A stretch of 6,994 bases of DNA from an uncultured beta proteobacterium (GCA_903868285.1 CAIPUP010000119.1:1-6994); one strand, 5' to 3'. Shown: positions 1 to 6,340, counted from the first letter of the stretch. Notes: a model not told the origin generated them from the sequence alone. Numbers and translations: made by a program.

Positions 1-819
1 CTGTTCGAGCTGCGACTGCCACGGTCCCTGGCGGCCTTTGCCTGTGGCGCACTGCTGGCGCTGGCCGGCAGCCTGTTGCAGGCGCTGCTGCGCAATCCAT
101 TGGCCGACCCCTATGTGCTGGGCGTGTCCGGTGCGGCGGCTGTGGGTGCCTTGCTCGGCATGCTGCTGGGGCTGAGTGGCGCACTCGGTGGCGCACTGTC
201 GCTGTTATTTGCCCTTGGCGGCATGGCCCTGCTGGCGCTATTCGCCGCCAGTGCCAGCGGCTGGAATCCTTATCGCGTACTGCTCACCGGCATGGCGCTG
301 TCCTCGGGCTGCGCTGCGCTGCTGGCGATGATCCTCAGCCTGGCACCAGCAACCCAGGTGCAGGGCATGCTGTACTGGCTGATGGGCGATCTGTCGCAAG
401 CCGAGGCGCCCTGGGGCGTATGGCTGGTGCTGGCGGCAGCGCTGCTGTTGACCTGGCCACGTGCGGCCGCACTGGATGCACTCGGCCTGGGTGAGGACAA
501 GGCGCGCTCGCTCGGCATCGAGGTTGGCAAGTTGCAGAGCCTGCTGCTGCTGTGCTGTGCCGCCGCCAGCGTGGCCGCTGTCATGACCGGTGGCGCGATC
601 GGCTTTATCGGCCTGGTAGTGCCGCATCTGCTGCGACTGTGCGGCATTCATGCCCATCGCCAGTTGCTGCCACTGGCCACTGTGCTGGGCGGCAGCCTGC
701 TGCTACTGGCCGACTGTCTGGCACGACGTATCGCCGCACCGATCGAGATTCCGGTCGGCGTGGCCACCGCCTTGCTGGGTGTGCCGCTGCTGCTGTGGTT
801 GCTCGGGCGCAGTCGCTGA
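1..819 (+). CDS. FecCD/BtuC-family ABC importer permease, 5' end missing
   Basis: This is the membrane subunit of a type II ABC importer for cobalamin, haem or ferric chelates, acting in the inner membrane. The frame is open from base 1, so the gene starts outside the window. About 272 residues are visible, against a family size of roughly 320-350, so about 50-80 N-terminal residues are missing. Family hallmarks: RLPRSLAAF close to the left edge, then LLRNPLADPYVLGVSGAA, a cytoplasmic stretch GEDKARSLGIEV (probable coupling region contacting the ATPase), GFIGLVVPHLLRL, and a C-terminal IPVGVATALLGVPLLLWLL. Several long hydrophobic runs alternate with short polar loops, as expected of a polytopic protein. 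The stop shares its last base with the ATG of the ATPase gene (TGATG), indicating coupled translation. Family assignment is firm. The substrate is not visible, and naming it btuC or hmuU would be a guess. Confidence 0.93.
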   Translation: MFELRLPRSLAAFACGALLALAGSLLQALLRNPLADPYVLGVSGAAAVGALLGMLLGLSGALGGALSLLFALGGMALLALFAASASGWNPYRVLLTGMALSSGCAALLAMILSLAPATQVQGMLYWLMGDLSQAEAPWGVWLVLAAALLLTWPRAAALDALGLGEDKARSLGIEVGKLQSLLLLCCAAASVAAVMTGGAIGFIGLVVPHLLRLCGIHAHRQLLPLATVLGGSLLLLADCLARRIAAPIEIPVGVATALLGVPLLLWLLGRSR

Positions 820-1646
820 TGCCGATGCCGACTCTGACGCCGATGCTGCGCGCCGATCAACTGGGTTTGCGTCTTGGTGCACGCACGCTGCTGCAGCAAG
901 CCGATCTGACGCTGCAGGCCGGCCAGATGTACGGTCTGCTCGGCGCCAATGGCGTTGGCAAAACTACCCTCATTCGCACCCTGGCCGGATTGCAGACCGC
1001 CAGCGCCGGACAAATCCTGCTGCAAGGACAGCCGCTCTCGACCCTTGGCGCCCTGCAACGGGCGCGTCTGCGTGCGGTGCTACTGCAACAGGATGACAGC
1101 GTGTTCTGGGGCAGCACGCTCGACTATGTCTTGCTCGGCGCACATGCCGGACCAAGCAGTCACAGCAAGCAGCCACAAGCGCGCGCCTGGGCCTTGCTGC
1201 AAGAGCTGGAACTGGAGCGACATGCCGCAGCCGATCTGCGCCAGCTCTCCGGTGGCGAACGCCAGCGTGCGCGTCTGGCGCAGACACTGCTGCAAGCCAG
1301 CCCGCTGCTACTGCTGGATGAACCACTGACGCATCTCGATCTGCGCCAGCAAGCACTGGTACTGGCCGCGTTGCGACGACGGGTCGATGCTGGCGCCTGT
1401 GTGCTGCTGTCACTGCATGAACCGGCGCTGGCCCGGCACAGCTGTGAGCAAGTGGTCTTCATGTATGATCCGGCGCGCTTTGACAGGGTGCGCGAAGCCC
1501 CCTTCCACTCGGGATTACGCTCAGGGTCCACCCCGGCGCTGTTGACCCCGACCGAACTTCAACTCGTCTACGACTGCCAGCTCGACGCCAATTTGCGTCC
1601 CGTGCATGCCGGCCTCGTCGCCTCACCGGTTCATTCATCGTCTTGA
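819..1646 (+). CDS. ABC importer ATP-binding protein (FecE/BtuD/HmuV type)
   Basis: This 275-residue cytoplasmic ATPase powers the permease encoded just upstream. All nucleotide-binding motifs are present: Walker A GANGVGKT at about residues 42-49, Q-loop glutamine near 90-91, signature LSGGERQ at 143-149, Walker B LLLLDE at 163-168, D-loop THLD at about 171-174, and the switch histidine in SLHE at about 200. The length fits the family, though the tail after residue 215 is divergent. The ATG at 819 is chosen because it overlaps the permease stop. In-frame ATGs at 825 and 843 are alternatives, and none has a clear Shine-Dalgarno, so initiation probably depends on coupling. The frame is open upstream to 552, but that part is a shadow of the permease. 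The stop overlaps the TTG start of pcnB. The substrate (cobalamin, haem or siderophore) cannot be decided. Confidence 0.92.
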   Translation: MPMPTLTPMLRADQLGLRLGARTLLQQADLTLQAGQMYGLLGANGVGKTTLIRTLAGLQTASAGQILLQGQPLSTLGALQRARLRAVLLQQDDSVFWGSTLDYVLLGAHAGPSSHSKQPQARAWALLQELELERHAAADLRQLSGGERQRARLAQTLLQASPLLLLDEPLTHLDLRQQALVLAALRRRVDAGACVLLSLHEPALARHSCEQVVFMYDPARFDRVREAPFHSGLRSGSTPALLTPTELQLVYDCQLDANLRPVHAGLVASPVHSSS

Positions 1647-3022
1647 TCAAGAAATTCATCCGGCGCGTCCTCAGGCTGGGCTCAACACCCGGCCCGGCAG
1701 CCCCTGTCGTCATCCCCGTCAAGAAGCACGGCATCCGTCGCGAAGCGCTGTCCAATGCCGCACGTCGCACCTGCGACGGCCTGCACCAGGCGGGCTTTCA
1801 GGCCTATGTCGTGGGCGGCGCGGTGCGCGACCTGCTGCTGGGCCTCAAGCCCAAGGACTATGACGTTGCCACCGATGCCCATCCGGAACAGGTGCACCGG
1901 GTGTTTCGCCGCTCGCGTTTGATCGGACGCCGATTCAAGCTGGTGCATGTGATGTTCGGCGACGAGACGGTCGAGGTGTCGACCTTCCGTGCACCCGGCG
2001 GCAGCGAGCATGCAGTGGACGAACACGGCCGGGTATTGCGCGACAACGTGTTTGGCACCCGCGAAGAGGATGCCGAGCGACGCGACTTCACCCTCAATGC
2101 GCTGTACTACGACCCGCACACCGAGAGCGTGCTGGATTTCCAGAACGGTCTGGCCGACATGCGCAAGAAGCTGGTGCGCATCATCGGCAACCCAAACGAA
2201 CGCTATCGCGAAGATCCGGTGCGCATGCTGCGGGCGGTACGCTTTGCCGCCAAGACCGGCTTTGCCATCGAAGCCCGGACCAAGGCACCGATCCGCGCCC
2301 TGGCCGAACTGATCGGCAACGTGCCACCAGCGCGTCTGTTCGATGAAATGCTCAAGCTGTTGCTGTCTGGTCATGCGCGTGAAGCGATTCAGCAACTACG
2401 CCGCGAGGGCCTGCATCACGGCCTGCTGCCGATGCTGGATGTGATTCTCGAGCAGCCGATGGGCGAGCGTTTTGTCAGCCTGGCGCTGGAGCAAACCGAT
2501 CTGCGCGTCAGTCAGGAAAAATCCGTTTCGCCGGCATTCCTGTTCGCCACCTTGCTATGGCATGAGGTGCTGTCTGGTGCCAAGACGCTGCAAGACAAAG
2601 GCGAACGGCCGATGGCTGCACTGAATATCGCCATGGACGAGGTGCTGGCCAGACAAACCGACAAGATTGCCATTCCACGCCGCTACACCGCGGTGATGAA
2701 AGAAATCTGGGCCTGTCAGCCGCGCTACGAACAGCGCAGCGGCCGTCGCCCGTTTGCCCTCCTGGCCAGCGAGCGCTTTCGCGCTGGATACGATTTCCTG
2801 GTGCTGCGCGCTGCCAGCGGTGAAGTGGACGCAGAACTGGCGCAATGGTGGGAACGCTTCCAGGAGACCGACGAAGACGGCCGCGCTGCCATACTGGTCG
2901 CGCCGACCACCGGCGAGCGCAAACCGCGGCGGCGGCGTCGGCGCAAATCCGGCGCGGCGACAGCCGAGGGTTCATCCGGCGCTAACGAGGATGCAGGTGG
3001 GGTTGCAGGTGGCACGCAGTGA
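1643..3022 (+). CDS. pcnB: Poly(A) polymerase I
   Basis: PcnB adds 3' poly(A) tails to RNA, marking transcripts and regulatory RNAs for degradation. The 459-residue product has the class II nucleotidyltransferase head: VVGGAVRDLLLG (about 57-67), the metal-binding pair in KDYDVAT (D72 and D74), a third acidic residue in VEVSTFR (E111), RRDFTLNAL (147-154) and the RNA-binding-domain signature RMLRAVRFAAK (194-204). A strongly basic tail (about 427-437, KPRRRRRRKSG) and a Gly/Ala-rich end are typical of PcnB rather than of CCA-adding enzymes. TTG at 1643 is the start: it gives the conserved MIKKFIRR N-terminus, and the next in-frame ATG is past residue 100, inside the catalytic domain. No Shine-Dalgarno is obvious. 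The gene overlaps the ATPase stop by four bases, and folK follows after one base. Identity is secure. Confidence 0.96.
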   Translation: MIKKFIRRVLRLGSTPGPAAPVVIPVKKHGIRREALSNAARRTCDGLHQAGFQAYVVGGAVRDLLLGLKPKDYDVATDAHPEQVHRVFRRSRLIGRRFKLVHVMFGDETVEVSTFRAPGGSEHAVDEHGRVLRDNVFGTREEDAERRDFTLNALYYDPHTESVLDFQNGLADMRKKLVRIIGNPNERYREDPVRMLRAVRFAAKTGFAIEARTKAPIRALAELIGNVPPARLFDEMLKLLLSGHAREAIQQLRREGLHHGLLPMLDVILEQPMGERFVSLALEQTDLRVSQEKSVSPAFLFATLLWHEVLSGAKTLQDKGERPMAALNIAMDEVLARQTDKIAIPRRYTAVMKEIWACQPRYEQRSGRRPFALLASERFRAGYDFLVLRAASGEVDAELAQWWERFQETDEDGRAAILVAPTTGERKPRRRRRRKSGAATAEGSSGANEDAGGVAGGTQ

Positions 3023-3023
3023 C

Positions 3024-3560
3024 ATGGTGCTGGCCTACATCGGGCTTGGCGGCAACCTCGACAGCGGGGCGATACAACCGGCACAGACGCTGCTGCAAGC
3101 GGCCAGCGATCTGGATCAGCTGCCGCATACCCGACTGATGCAACTCTCGCCGCTGTATCGCAGCGCGCCCATCGGCTACGACGATCAGCCCGATTTCATC
3201 AATGCTGTAGCACTACTGCAAACCCGACTGTCCGCCATCGAACTGCTGCAGCACTTGCAAGCGCTGGAGCTGCAACACGGACGGCAGCGCTCGACGCTGC
3301 AACGCAACGGCCCGCGCACGCTGGATCTGGATCTGCTGCTCTATGGTGAGCATGGCGAACAATGCATCGACCTGCCCACGCTGCAGGTGCCGCATCCGCG
3401 CCTGCATCAGCGCGCCTTCGTGCTGCGACCGCTGGCCGATATCGCCCCGGCCTTGCATATTCCGGGGCAGGGGCCGCTGGGCGATTTATTGCCGCAGGTG
3501 AGTGCCCAAGTCGTGCGCCAACTGCCTGCCGATCCAAACGGTAACGCAGCGCTGACATAG
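3024..3560 (+). CDS. folK: 2-amino-4-hydroxy-6-hydroxymethyldihydropteridine pyrophosphokinase (HPPK)
   Basis: FolK transfers pyrophosphate from ATP to 6-hydroxymethyl-7,8-dihydropterin, the step before dihydropteroate synthase in folate synthesis. The 178-residue product has the N-terminal AYIGLGGNL, the substrate-loop region SPLYRSAPIGYDDQPDFINAV (about 42-62), and the signature NGPRTLDLDLLLYG (95-108), whose D101 and D103 correspond to the Mg-binding aspartates. VPHPRLHQRAFVLRPLADIAP (123-142) is the other conserved block. ATG 3024 follows the pcnB stop by one base. GTG at 3009 and ATG at 2991 are in-frame alternatives overlapping pcnB. GTG 3009 has a purine-rich AGGTGGGG six bases upstream and cannot be excluded, but the extra residues are not part of the conserved family. 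pcnB-folK is a common proteobacterial pair, here probably cotranscribed and translationally coupled. Confidence 0.95.
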   Translation: MVLAYIGLGGNLDSGAIQPAQTLLQAASDLDQLPHTRLMQLSPLYRSAPIGYDDQPDFINAVALLQTRLSAIELLQHLQALELQHGRQRSTLQRNGPRTLDLDLLLYGEHGEQCIDLPTLQVPHPRLHQRAFVLRPLADIAPALHIPGQGPLGDLLPQVSAQVVRQLPADPNGNAALT

Positions 3561-3563
3561 CGC
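3549..3563 (+). terminator. Weak hairpin across the folK stop codon
   Basis: GCGCT (3549-3553) and AGCGC (3559-3563) are perfect reverse complements around a five-base loop, and the TAG stop of folK falls partly in the stem. A short CAGATTT follows, with no real U-tract. It could slow or partly end transcription after folK, but a five-pair stem can arise by chance in GC-rich DNA. Confidence 0.2.
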
Positions 3564-3588
3564 CAGATTTCCTCGGTGCACCGTCGCA

Positions 3589-3608
3589 CAGGGCTTATCA
3601 GGGCTTGT
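3589..3608 (+). repeat. Tandem 10-base repeat upstream of the kinase gene
   Basis: CAGGGCTTAT (3589-3598) is followed directly by CAGGGCTTGT (3599-3608), nine of ten bases identical and one helical turn apart. It lies in the 110-base gap between folK and the deoxynucleoside kinase and abuts TATCAT (3610-3615), a possible -10 element. No convincing -35 hexamer is found 16-18 bases upstream of it. The repeat itself is seen directly. A role as regulator site or promoter is inference. Confidence 0.4.
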
Positions 3609-3609
3609 G

Positions 3610-3615
3610 TATCAT
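3610..3615 (+). promoter_or_regulatory. Possible -10 element for kinase-panBC
   Basis: TATCAT matches five of six consensus positions and stands about 55 bases before the kinase GTG, in the largest gap of the block. The position 17 bases upstream reads CACAGG, which is not a -35 match, so the element would need an activator or another sigma factor. It is listed because a gap of this size in an otherwise tight array suggests a second promoter. Confidence 0.22.
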
Positions 3616-3670
3616 CCGCGCGTTCTACGGCATGGTTCGCGGTTAAAACTTCTTCCTTGCAGGTCTTACG

Positions 3671-4312
3671 GTGCCCCTGTCCCGCTACCGCTACATCGTT
3701 GTAGAAGGCCCCATCGGCGTTGGCAAGACCAGCCTGTCGCGTCGGCTGGCGCAACGGCTGGAGGCCGACCTGCTGCTCGAGCAACCCGAAACCAATCCGT
3801 TTCTGGCGCGCTTCTATCAGGACATGCCGCGCTATGCCCTGCCAACGCAGCTGTTCTTTTTATTCCAGCGAATCAATCAGTTACGTGATCTTGCCCAGCT
3901 CGATCTGTTCAGCGGCATCACCGTGGGCGACTTTCTGCTGGACAAAGACCCGCTGTTCGCACGCCTGACGCTGTCGGCCGAGGAGATGCATCTGTATCAG
4001 CAGATCTACGACACGCTGCGGCCGCAGGCACCAAAGCCCGATCTGGTGATTTATCTGCAGGCCGAGGCCGACACACTGATCGAACGGGTACGCCGGCGCG
4101 GCACCGACTACGAGCGCCCGATCAGTGAAAAATACCTGGCACTGCTATCCGAGAGCTATGCCCATTACTTCTATCACTACAACGATGCGCCACTGCTGGT
4201 GGTGAACTCCGAGCGTCTGAATTTCGTCACCCGGGATGAGGATTTCGAGCTGCTGGTGCAGCGCATGGAAACTATGCGTGGCGGACGGGAATTCTTCAAT
4301 CTTGGAGAGTAA
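3671..4312 (+). CDS. Deoxynucleoside kinase (deoxyadenosine/deoxyguanosine/deoxycytidine kinase family)
   Basis: The 213-residue product belongs to the dNK family (dCK/dGK-like, P-loop kinase fold), which phosphorylates deoxynucleosides to monophosphates for salvage. The P-loop is GPIGVGKT at residues 13-20. LEQPETNPFLARFY (36-49) carries the probable catalytic glutamate (E37, by comparison with EEPxxxNPFL in Bacillus dNKs). TQLFFLFQR (59-67) and GDFLLDKDPLFARL (86-99) follow, then the arginine-rich lid RVRRRGTDYERP (139-150). The start is GTG 3671, with AGG seven bases upstream; the conserved RYIVVEGPIGVGKT begins a few residues later, so little else is possible. It sits between folK and panB, a placement I recall as common in betaproteobacteria. 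Substrate preference (dA, dG or dC) cannot be read from the sequence. Older annotations often call this gene dgk or a thymidylate-kinase-like protein. Confidence 0.9.
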   Translation: MPLSRYRYIVVEGPIGVGKTSLSRRLAQRLEADLLLEQPETNPFLARFYQDMPRYALPTQLFFLFQRINQLRDLAQLDLFSGITVGDFLLDKDPLFARLTLSAEEMHLYQQIYDTLRPQAPKPDLVIYLQAEADTLIERVRRRGTDYERPISEKYLALLSESYAHYFYHYNDAPLLVVNSERLNFVTRDEDFELLVQRMETMRGGREFFNLGE

Positions 4313-4367
4313 GCTGCGCACCTCAAAGCAATCCGCTGCAACGCAATAAACGCCGTCACGAACCTCC

Positions 4368-4372
4368 GGAGA
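4368..4372 (+). promoter_or_regulatory. panB ribosome binding site
   Basis: GGAGA lies seven bases before the panB ATG and is the clearest Shine-Dalgarno of the plus-strand block. It fixes the panB start at 4380. The 67-base gap before panB shows no hairpin with a T-tract and no good promoter pair. Confidence 0.7.
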
Positions 4373-4379
4373 CCCCGCG

Positions 4380-5189
4380 ATGAGCCGCACGACCCTGAAC
4401 AGGCTGCACAAGATGCGCGCTGACCAGGTGCCTATCGCCATGCTGACCTGCTATGACGCCAGCTTCGCTGCATTGCTCGACAGCTGCGGCGTGGACTGTC
4501 TGCTGATCGGTGATTCGCTAGGCATGGTGCTGCAAGGGCATGAGTCGACACTGCCGGTGAACATGGACCACATGGTCTATCACACCGAATGCGTGGCCCG
4601 TGGCGCGAAGTCGGCTTTCATTGTGGCCGACCTGCCGTTTGGCGCCTATCAGGAATCGCGCGAACAGGCGTTTCATAACGCAGCGCGACTGATGGCTGCC
4701 GGTGCGCAAATGGTCAAGCTCGAGGGCGGCGCAGAGATGGCGCGCACCGTCGGCTTTCTGGCCCGGCGCGGCATACCGGTGTGTGCCCATCTCGGCCTGA
4801 CCCCGCAATCGGTACACAAGCTCGGTGGCTACCGGGTGCAGGGCCGTGGCGCCGACGCCGAAGCGGAAATGCTGAGCGATGCACGCGCGCTGGAAGAAGC
4901 CGGCGCCGACATGGTGCTGATGGAAGCGGTACCAGCCCGCCTGGCGGCACAGATCACCGCTGCGCTGGATGTGCCCACCATCGGCATCGGCGCCGGGGTG
5001 GAGTGCTCCGGACAGGTGCTGGTGCTGCATGACATGCTGGATGTGTTTCCCGGACGCAAGGCCAAGTTCGTACGCAACTTCATGCAGGATGCCGGCCAGG
5101 GTGGGGCGGTGAGTATCGGCCAGGCCATCAGCAGCTATGTGCAAGCGGTCAAGGATCGCAGCTTCCCGGCCGAAGAACATTCCTTCTGA
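4380..5189 (+). CDS. panB: 3-methyl-2-oxobutanoate hydroxymethyltransferase (ketopantoate synthase)
   Basis: PanB transfers a hydroxymethyl group from 5,10-methylenetetrahydrofolate to 2-oxoisovalerate, giving ketopantoate, the first committed step of pantothenate synthesis in the cytoplasm. The 269-residue length is typical. Known active-site positions are present: IGDSLGMV with D45 and VADLPFG with D84 (Mg ligands in E. coli numbering), VKLEGG with K113 and E115 (E. coli K112 and E114), and LMEAVPA with catalytic E182 (E. coli E181). Other conserved blocks are MLTCYDASFA (21-30), GHLGLTPQ-like AHLGLTPQSV (136-145), IGIGAG and VLHDMLD. ATG 4380 is set by GGAGA seven bases upstream and by the conserved N-terminus. 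panC follows after six bases, so the two are surely one operon. Folate consumption links it to folK upstream. Confidence 0.97.
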   Translation: MSRTTLNRLHKMRADQVPIAMLTCYDASFAALLDSCGVDCLLIGDSLGMVLQGHESTLPVNMDHMVYHTECVARGAKSAFIVADLPFGAYQESREQAFHNAARLMAAGAQMVKLEGGAEMARTVGFLARRGIPVCAHLGLTPQSVHKLGGYRVQGRGADAEAEMLSDARALEEAGADMVLMEAVPARLAAQITAALDVPTIGIGAGVECSGQVLVLHDMLDVFPGRKAKFVRNFMQDAGQGGAVSIGQAISSYVQAVKDRSFPAEEHSF

Positions 5190-5195
5190 ACGCCC

Positions 5196-6059
5196 ATGCA
5201 AGTGATTACTCGTATCGCCGAGCTGCGTGAGCGCCTGGGCCAGAACGGCAGCCAGGGCAAGCCGACATCCGCGACACATGCACAGCAGACGGTTGCCTTT
5301 GTACCAACCATGGGCAATCTGCATGCCGGCCACATCAGCCTGATCCAGCAGGCCAGACCACTGGCGACGACAGTGGTGGCGAGCATTTTCGTCAACCGGC
5401 TGCAGTTCGCGCCGAACGAGGATTTCGATCGCTATCCGCGCACCTTCGATGCCGATTGCGAAGGCCTCAAGGCGGCAGGGGCCGATGTGCTGTTTTTCCC
5501 CGAAGAGCGCGAGCTCTACCCCGAGCCGCAAGGCTTCGTGGTGCAACCGCCGGCCATCGGCCAGATGCTGGAGGAGCGCTTTCGTCCGGGGTTCTTTCGC
5601 GGTGTCAGCACCGTGGTGCTGAAACTGTTCAATCTGGTGCAGCCGCAAATCGCCATCTTCGGCAAGAAGGACTATCAGCAACTGCGGGTGATCGAGGCCT
5701 TGGTGCGACAGCTGGCGCTGCCGATTCAAATCATCGCTGCCGAAACCGGACGCGATCACGACGGCCTGGCACTGTCCTCACGCAATGGCTATCTGTCGCC
5801 TGCCGAGCGCGCCGAAGCGCCACGGCTGTATCAGACGCTACAGGCCATGCAGCAGCGCATTCGCGGCGGTGAACGCAATTTTCTGGCGCTGGAGAACGAC
5901 GCTATCGAACTGCTACGCAGCCACGGTTGGCGTCCGGACTACATCAGCCTGCGCCATCGTCAGACGCTGCAACCGGCCAGCGCCGACGCCAGCGAGGGCG
6001 TGATTGTTGCTGCTGCCCGACTGGGCACGACGCGCCTGATCGACAATATCGAGGTCTGA
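5196..6059 (+). CDS. panC: Pantothenate synthetase (pantoate-beta-alanine ligase)
   Basis: PanC condenses pantoate and beta-alanine using ATP through a pantoyl-adenylate. The 287-residue product has the nucleotidyltransferase signature FVPTMGNLHAGH (35-46, HxGH-type motif at 43-46), FVNRLQFAPNEDFDRYPRT (65-83), RPGFFRGVSTVV (130-141), the ATP-site stretch FGKKDYQQL (155-163), and LSSRNGYL (193-200), the KMSKS-equivalent loop. The C-terminal domain ends in TTRLIDNIEV. VNRLQF instead of VNPLQF, and LALSSRN, fit betaproteobacterial PanC. A polar stretch at about 15-30 (QNGSQGKPTSATHAQQ), between the first helix and the first motif strand, looks longer than usual. ATG 5196 is six bases after the panB stop, without a strong Shine-Dalgarno, so coupling is likely. 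No panD or panE is seen, so beta-alanine and ketopantoate reduction must come from genes elsewhere. Confidence 0.96.
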   Translation: MQVITRIAELRERLGQNGSQGKPTSATHAQQTVAFVPTMGNLHAGHISLIQQARPLATTVVASIFVNRLQFAPNEDFDRYPRTFDADCEGLKAAGADVLFFPEERELYPEPQGFVVQPPAIGQMLEERFRPGFFRGVSTVVLKLFNLVQPQIAIFGKKDYQQLRVIEALVRQLALPIQIIAAETGRDHDGLALSSRNGYLSPAERAEAPRLYQTLQAMQQRIRGGERNFLALENDAIELLRSHGWRPDYISLRHRQTLQPASADASEGVIVAAARLGTTRLIDNIEV

Positions 6060-6060
6060 G

Positions 6061-6094
6061 CGCGCAAGCGCGACGCCGGGACTTCAGCGCCCGG
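6061..6094. terminator. Two short hairpins between the convergent genes
   Basis: CGCGC-AA-GCGCG (6061-6072) can form a five-pair stem (realistically four pairs with a CAAG loop), starting two bases after the panC stop. CCGGG (6076-6080) pairs with CCCGG (6090-6094) around a nine-base loop. Neither has a T-tract on either strand, so they are not classic intrinsic terminators. Their place between convergent genes makes a modest bidirectional terminator or RNA 3'-end role plausible. Confidence 0.35.
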
Positions 6095-6128
6095 GCCAGC
6101 ACCCAAGCCAGTACCCGAACTTCAGCGC
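6081..6128. repeat. Direct repeats at the panC / small-gene junction
   Basis: ACTTCAGCGC occurs at 6081-6090 and again at 6119-6128; the second copy contains the stop codon of the minus-strand small gene. Between them CCAGCACCCAAG (6096-6107) is followed by CCAGTACCCGAA (6108-6119), nine of twelve bases identical. The repeats are seen directly. They look like a local duplication, and no function can be assigned. Confidence 0.5.
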
Positions 6129-6340
6129 TGCGCCTGTTCGATCAAGGACTGCAACACCGTCTGATCGCCAATGTGATTGGCCAGCAGCAACACCAGCCGC
6201 GCATTCAGCGCTGCGCTGTCGTGCTCGCCAAGCCCTTCATGCGCCGCCACCAGCGCGGCATAGAAGGCTGGCGGATCGGACAGTCCGTTCGCAGGATTTT
6301 GTGTCGTCACTTCGCTTTCCTTTGCGCTTTCCTTGGTCAT
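6122..6340 (-). CDS. Small DUF2783-like protein
   Basis: This is a 72-residue protein with no signal peptide or membrane segment. The core PPAFYAALVAAHEGLG (about 23-38) followed by SAALNARLVLLLANHIGD (about 42-59) matches my memory of DUF2783, a small family of unknown function often found beside FAD-dependent aromatic hydroxylases in Burkholderiales. The assignment comes from recall, not a search. The core is predicted largely helical. The ATG at 6340 is six bases after the upstream VOC gene stop but has no Shine-Dalgarno. An in-frame GTG at 6310 has AAGGA (6322-6318) seven bases upstream and would give a 62-residue protein holding the whole conserved core, so it may be the true start. The first ten residues (KESAKESE) come from a tandem duplication. 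It is very likely cotranscribed with the VOC gene, and converges with panC 62 bases away. Confidence 0.72.
   Translation of the reverse strand: MTKESAKESEVTTQNPANGLSDPPAFYAALVAAHEGLGEHDSAALNARLVLLLANHIGDQTVLQSLIEQAQR
6311..6334. repeat. 12-base tandem duplication in the 5' end of the small gene
   Basis: TTCGCTTTCCTT (6311-6322) and TGCGCTTTCCTT (6323-6334) are adjacent and eleven of twelve bases identical. On the minus strand they encode KESA/KESE, and each carries AAGGA. The duplication thus creates two Shine-Dalgarno-like sites inside the annotated 5' coding region, which makes the start of the small gene uncertain. Confidence 0.7.

Noticed and set aside
552..818. Upstream in-frame extension of the ATPase gene
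   Set aside because: The added residues are Arg/Cys-rich and unlike any ATPase N-terminus, and they overlap the conserved C-terminal part of the permease.
1..1646. Naming the transporter as BtuCD (vitamin B12) or HmuUV (haem)
   Set aside because: Permease and ATPase sequences of this family do not show the substrate by eye, and no binding protein, receptor, riboswitch or iron box is in the window.
1682..2395. A 237-codon minus-strand frame inside pcnB
   Set aside because: It mirrors the PcnB catalytic domain, has no domain resemblance and no ribosome site, and is best explained by codon bias.
4313..4379. Terminator or riboswitch before panB
   Set aside because: The 67 bases contain no stable stem with a T-tract and are too short for a known riboswitch class. 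Only the ribosome site is supported.
4518..5759. A 413-codon open frame on the minus strand, antisense to panB and panC
   Set aside because: It runs across two genes whose active-site motifs are intact. Its translation is rich in His, Gln and Arg with no recognisable domain, as expected for a frame complementary to GC-rich coding DNA.
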